DNA from: Phanerodontia chrysosporium
Taxonomy: Eukaryota > Basidiomycota > Agaricomycetes > Polyporales > Phanerochaetaceae
Direction: 5' to 3'
DNA: 64,000 nucleotides
NCBI GenBank assembly: GCA_001910725.1
Contig: MJGA01000005.1
Location: 62,001 to 126,000, forward strand
The notes beneath the pieces are model-generated. The model was not told the DNA's origin. It did not search any database and worked only from the letters and a program-made list of their open reading frames with translations. Both the position numbers and the translations under genes were made by a program. Shown in pieces: positions 61,542-64,000 of this stretch (positions are counted from its first letter, which is position 1; each line of letters opens with the position of its first letter).

Positions 61542-63231
61542 TAACGTGTTGGACACCACGGAGATACATCATTAGACATAAACATTGGCAGATAACGCGT
61601 TGCCACATCCCGATTGATGGGTTACTTGAGTTACTCTTGGACGAACCATCGCACACTTCGCGCCTGCGTTGATTCTAGCGACTTGTCCAAGTGTTATATG
61701 GATTCCTCGACTACAGGCACGGGTTATATTTATGCGGGTTCTGTGGACACTAGTCTTGACGATACAATGGAATTCGGTGAATCCGAATCTGAATCAGCAG
61801 ATCTCGCCCCGTGCAGCCAGGAGCAATGTCTTAATTAATTCTGTGAAAAGTTCGTGTATCTGCTACGTCTAAAGAACTAAATGAAGATAGTAAGAGACTC
61901 GGTCAAGGTGACGTCGATGAATTAACATACTATCTGGGTGGCTGATCGGAATCAATTCGAACAGTCACGGACTCGGAGGGATCACGGTCAAGGACTTCAT
62001 GAGGTTTTACGCAGGCGTAGTCGGTATTAGTCGACATCCTTGCGGCAAGACGACGAGTAATCTCGACCTGCAATGAATGTTTGGCATCGGTCAACGAGAG
62101 CTCATTTTATACGCACGTGTACCTCCGTGAGGAACGAATTCGCACTGGATTCGAATGCGCTGGCTCGTGCCCAAAGCCTTGAACGTTTGGCAACACGAAG
62201 GAGCTGCTTGCTGACGCTCGTGTTACTGAGATTGTCTAGCTCCCTGACGACTGAGTTGCCTTCAGCAATGATGCTATGAGAAGTTAACCTTTAGCACTCA
62301 GATCTGACAGGACTGCATACCTTTGGAGTTTCCCAATAAGCGCTTTATCAAGTTCGGCTTCAGTAGTGTCGGGGCACGAGTGTAGAATTTGTGCGGCGTG
62401 GTATAAGGTCGCTCGTCCGTTAGCTATGGACGCTCTTGGGGTGCGCTGTTGCACACGCCGGTTATCGAAGTAGCAGCTTTGGTGATGGGTGACAAAGCAG
62501 CAAGATCCTCAAGGATGCAGAGTGAGAGAGACATTGAACGTTTAAGTGGTGGCCGAGGTATTGCACTTTCTGATTCTTGCTCAGAGCCTGCGTCAATCTT
62601 ATAGTATAAATCGCACCAGTTTTCTGGATTTTGGAGAACGTGAGAAATTTTTCCAATACGGCACATACATGATAGCTAGAATACCACATTTTGTGTAGCA
62701 CGGCGCCATTGCTGTGGCAGGAAATCTGGAAATGGCGGGACCAGTGTGGGAACCTTGGTTGCATTTCTTCGGTTTACAGTAGCGCCAGATGGGAGTTGCC
62801 CATGATCCTTTCTGTAAGGATGGCATGTAACTGACAAGTGCCATGTCCCTAGATTTCGCATGAACTCTACGTACTCAGCCAGCCGCGTCGTTAAGTTGCG
62901 AAAATCATCTTTACCGATTATAACATGCAGAGTTCTCTGCGACCTCATCGTGTGCGACACTGAACTTCAGCGTTGTAACGGTATAACTGCTATATTCCGT
63001 AGCGCTTTGTGTAGTACTAAGACGTCGAAGTGATAAGGACCATGACACCCGATATCTCCCCGCATTCGGTAAGCTGGGAAGTGGACCTAAATGTGAGCGG
63101 AGTGAAGGCTACCAATGATAATGTACGTGCACGTACGCACTATAAGCCAGATCGCCTTGAAGACCTAGCAGACCAGTCAGACATCCGGCAGCACGGCCGG
63201 AGCGGCGTAGTCGCAGTCGTGACAGGGTGGC
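61542..63231. other. Intergenic region
   Basis: In about 1.7 kb between convergent genes, moderately AT-rich, I found no coding frame with a domain, repeat or RNA gene. Confidence 0.5.
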
Positions 63232-64000
63232 CTATTCAGTTGCGGAGGGAGACACAGCATCTCCACCGGCCGAGGATATCTCCTTCCCTGAGGAACCGTC
63301 GTTCACAGCTTCTTGCACTGCAGCGTTTTCCTTTTTCTTATGATAGAAATATGTTCTAATCGACTTGACGATAACGCCCGAGTCGCGCATGCCGGACGGT
63401 ATGAGCACCTTGTGGTCACGAAGGTACTCTTCCCATAGTTTCTCAGCCTTCAGTGCCATGCGAACGTCATGGAGTGTGACTCCAGGCATCTCTTTCGCGT
63501 GATTTGCATCAGGTATGGCTGAGTGCGTGTTTGTCGCATAGAAGACGTTGTTCTGGACTTGCTCGACATGACCGTGATGCTGTCATTGAACAGATTAGCA
63601 TCTCAGCCACAAGCAGAGATGTGCGTACTCACCACAGCTTTCTCCATGAGGACCCTGAGTTTCCCAACATATTCCTCCGCATAACTAGAGTTGACGAAGA
63701 CCATGTGCTTTCCTAGGTACGCTATCCTCGCCCCGTCCACGATGTGTCGGTAAATTCTCCACATTCTGCCGTATAACGACTTGAGATAGGCGTTATATTC
63801 GTTTTGAGTGAGCCACGGCGTCGGGTAGGATGGCCGCGGAGGCAGGTCAGGCAGCGGTACGAGGGGCAGCACGGGCGGGTACGTGCGGACGGGCTTCGCG
63901 TTATCCTGCACATCTGAGAGTAGGGAAGACCCAATAGATCAGCGTACGCGTCTCTATCGATAGAGTAGCCAAGCGCACCATTAACAGGCACCAATTTGAG
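63232..64000 (-). CDS. Pterin-4a-carbinolamine dehydratase (PCD)-like protein, 5' end uncertain
   Basis: Clear exons (descending): 63913-63633 and 63579-63232. The PCD core is visible: PWLTQNEYNAYLKSLYGRMW (helix 1), KHMVFVNSSYAEEYVGKL, then across the splice join KAV|HHGHVEQVQNN with the HH pair of the active site, ATNTHSAIP and GVTLHDVRMAL. PCD dehydrates 4a-hydroxytetrahydropterin and in animals also binds a transcription factor. A Pro-rich stretch precedes the domain (PVLPLVPLPDLPPRPSYPTP) and a charged tail of about 60 residues follows, so it is longer than a minimal PCD. The start is uncertain: it may begin at an ATG at 63981 via a short exon ending at 63948, or lie beyond the window edge. 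Confidence 0.7.

Overview
The window is nuclear DNA of a filamentous fungus, most likely a mushroom-forming basidiomycete (Agaricomycetes; a polypore-like genome would fit, but I cannot place it further). The evidence is the gene structure: I could build about 95 introns, nearly all 41-75 bp, in compact protein genes of typical fungal families. These include the WOPR/Gti1-Pac2 regulators, Vps3844, muskelin, Cwc24, RPB7 and TFIIA. I saw no bacterial operons, rRNA, tRNA, CRISPR array or recognisable transposon.

Layout. 1-4462 has no gene I can support. 4463-20032 is a gene-poor, regulator-rich part: two paralogous WOPR transcription regulators on the minus strand flank, on the plus strand, a membrane-anchored aspartic-protease-like protein whose catalytic motifs are degenerate, a CYS-3/MetR-like bZIP factor and a serine-rich LysM protein. 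A 120-base pure G run lies at 20177-20296. 23341-46515 is a dense housekeeping block: glycolipid transfer protein, free methionine-R-sulfoxide reductase, cysteinyl-tRNA synthetase (with a second, apparently mitochondrial start), a CRAL-TRIO tail-anchored protein, a PP4-type phosphatase, a C2H2 zinc-finger protein, the splicing factor Cwc24, an Rkm4/SETD6-like methyltransferase, TFIIA large subunit, a CUE-domain protein, RNA polymerase II subunit Rpb7, a small coiled-coil protein and a Vps3844 protein. 49662-63913 holds an alpha-arrestin, sphingosine-1-phosphate lyase, a muskelin-like kelch protein and, at the right edge, a pterin-4a-carbinolamine dehydratase-like gene.

Many neighbours are divergent and share short promoters (GLTP/fRMsr, CysRS/CRAL-TRIO, Cwc24/SETD6-like, CUE/RPB7, S1P lyase/muskelin). 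A loose theme is gene expression (Cwc24, TFIIA, Rpb7, Rkm4-like, CysRS). A second, weaker theme is sulfur amino acids (MetR-like bZIP, fRMsr, CysRS). No multi-gene system that I would call new is evident.

Three properties stand out. First, ten positions in seven genes need exactly one extra base to restore an obviously conserved frame, mostly in or near short G or C runs. This looks like systematic consensus errors rather than pseudogenes. Second, four introns use GC-AG borders, each supported by a conserved protein motif across the junction. Third, several genes have micro-exons (10, 12, 18, 19, 20, 21 and 23 nt).
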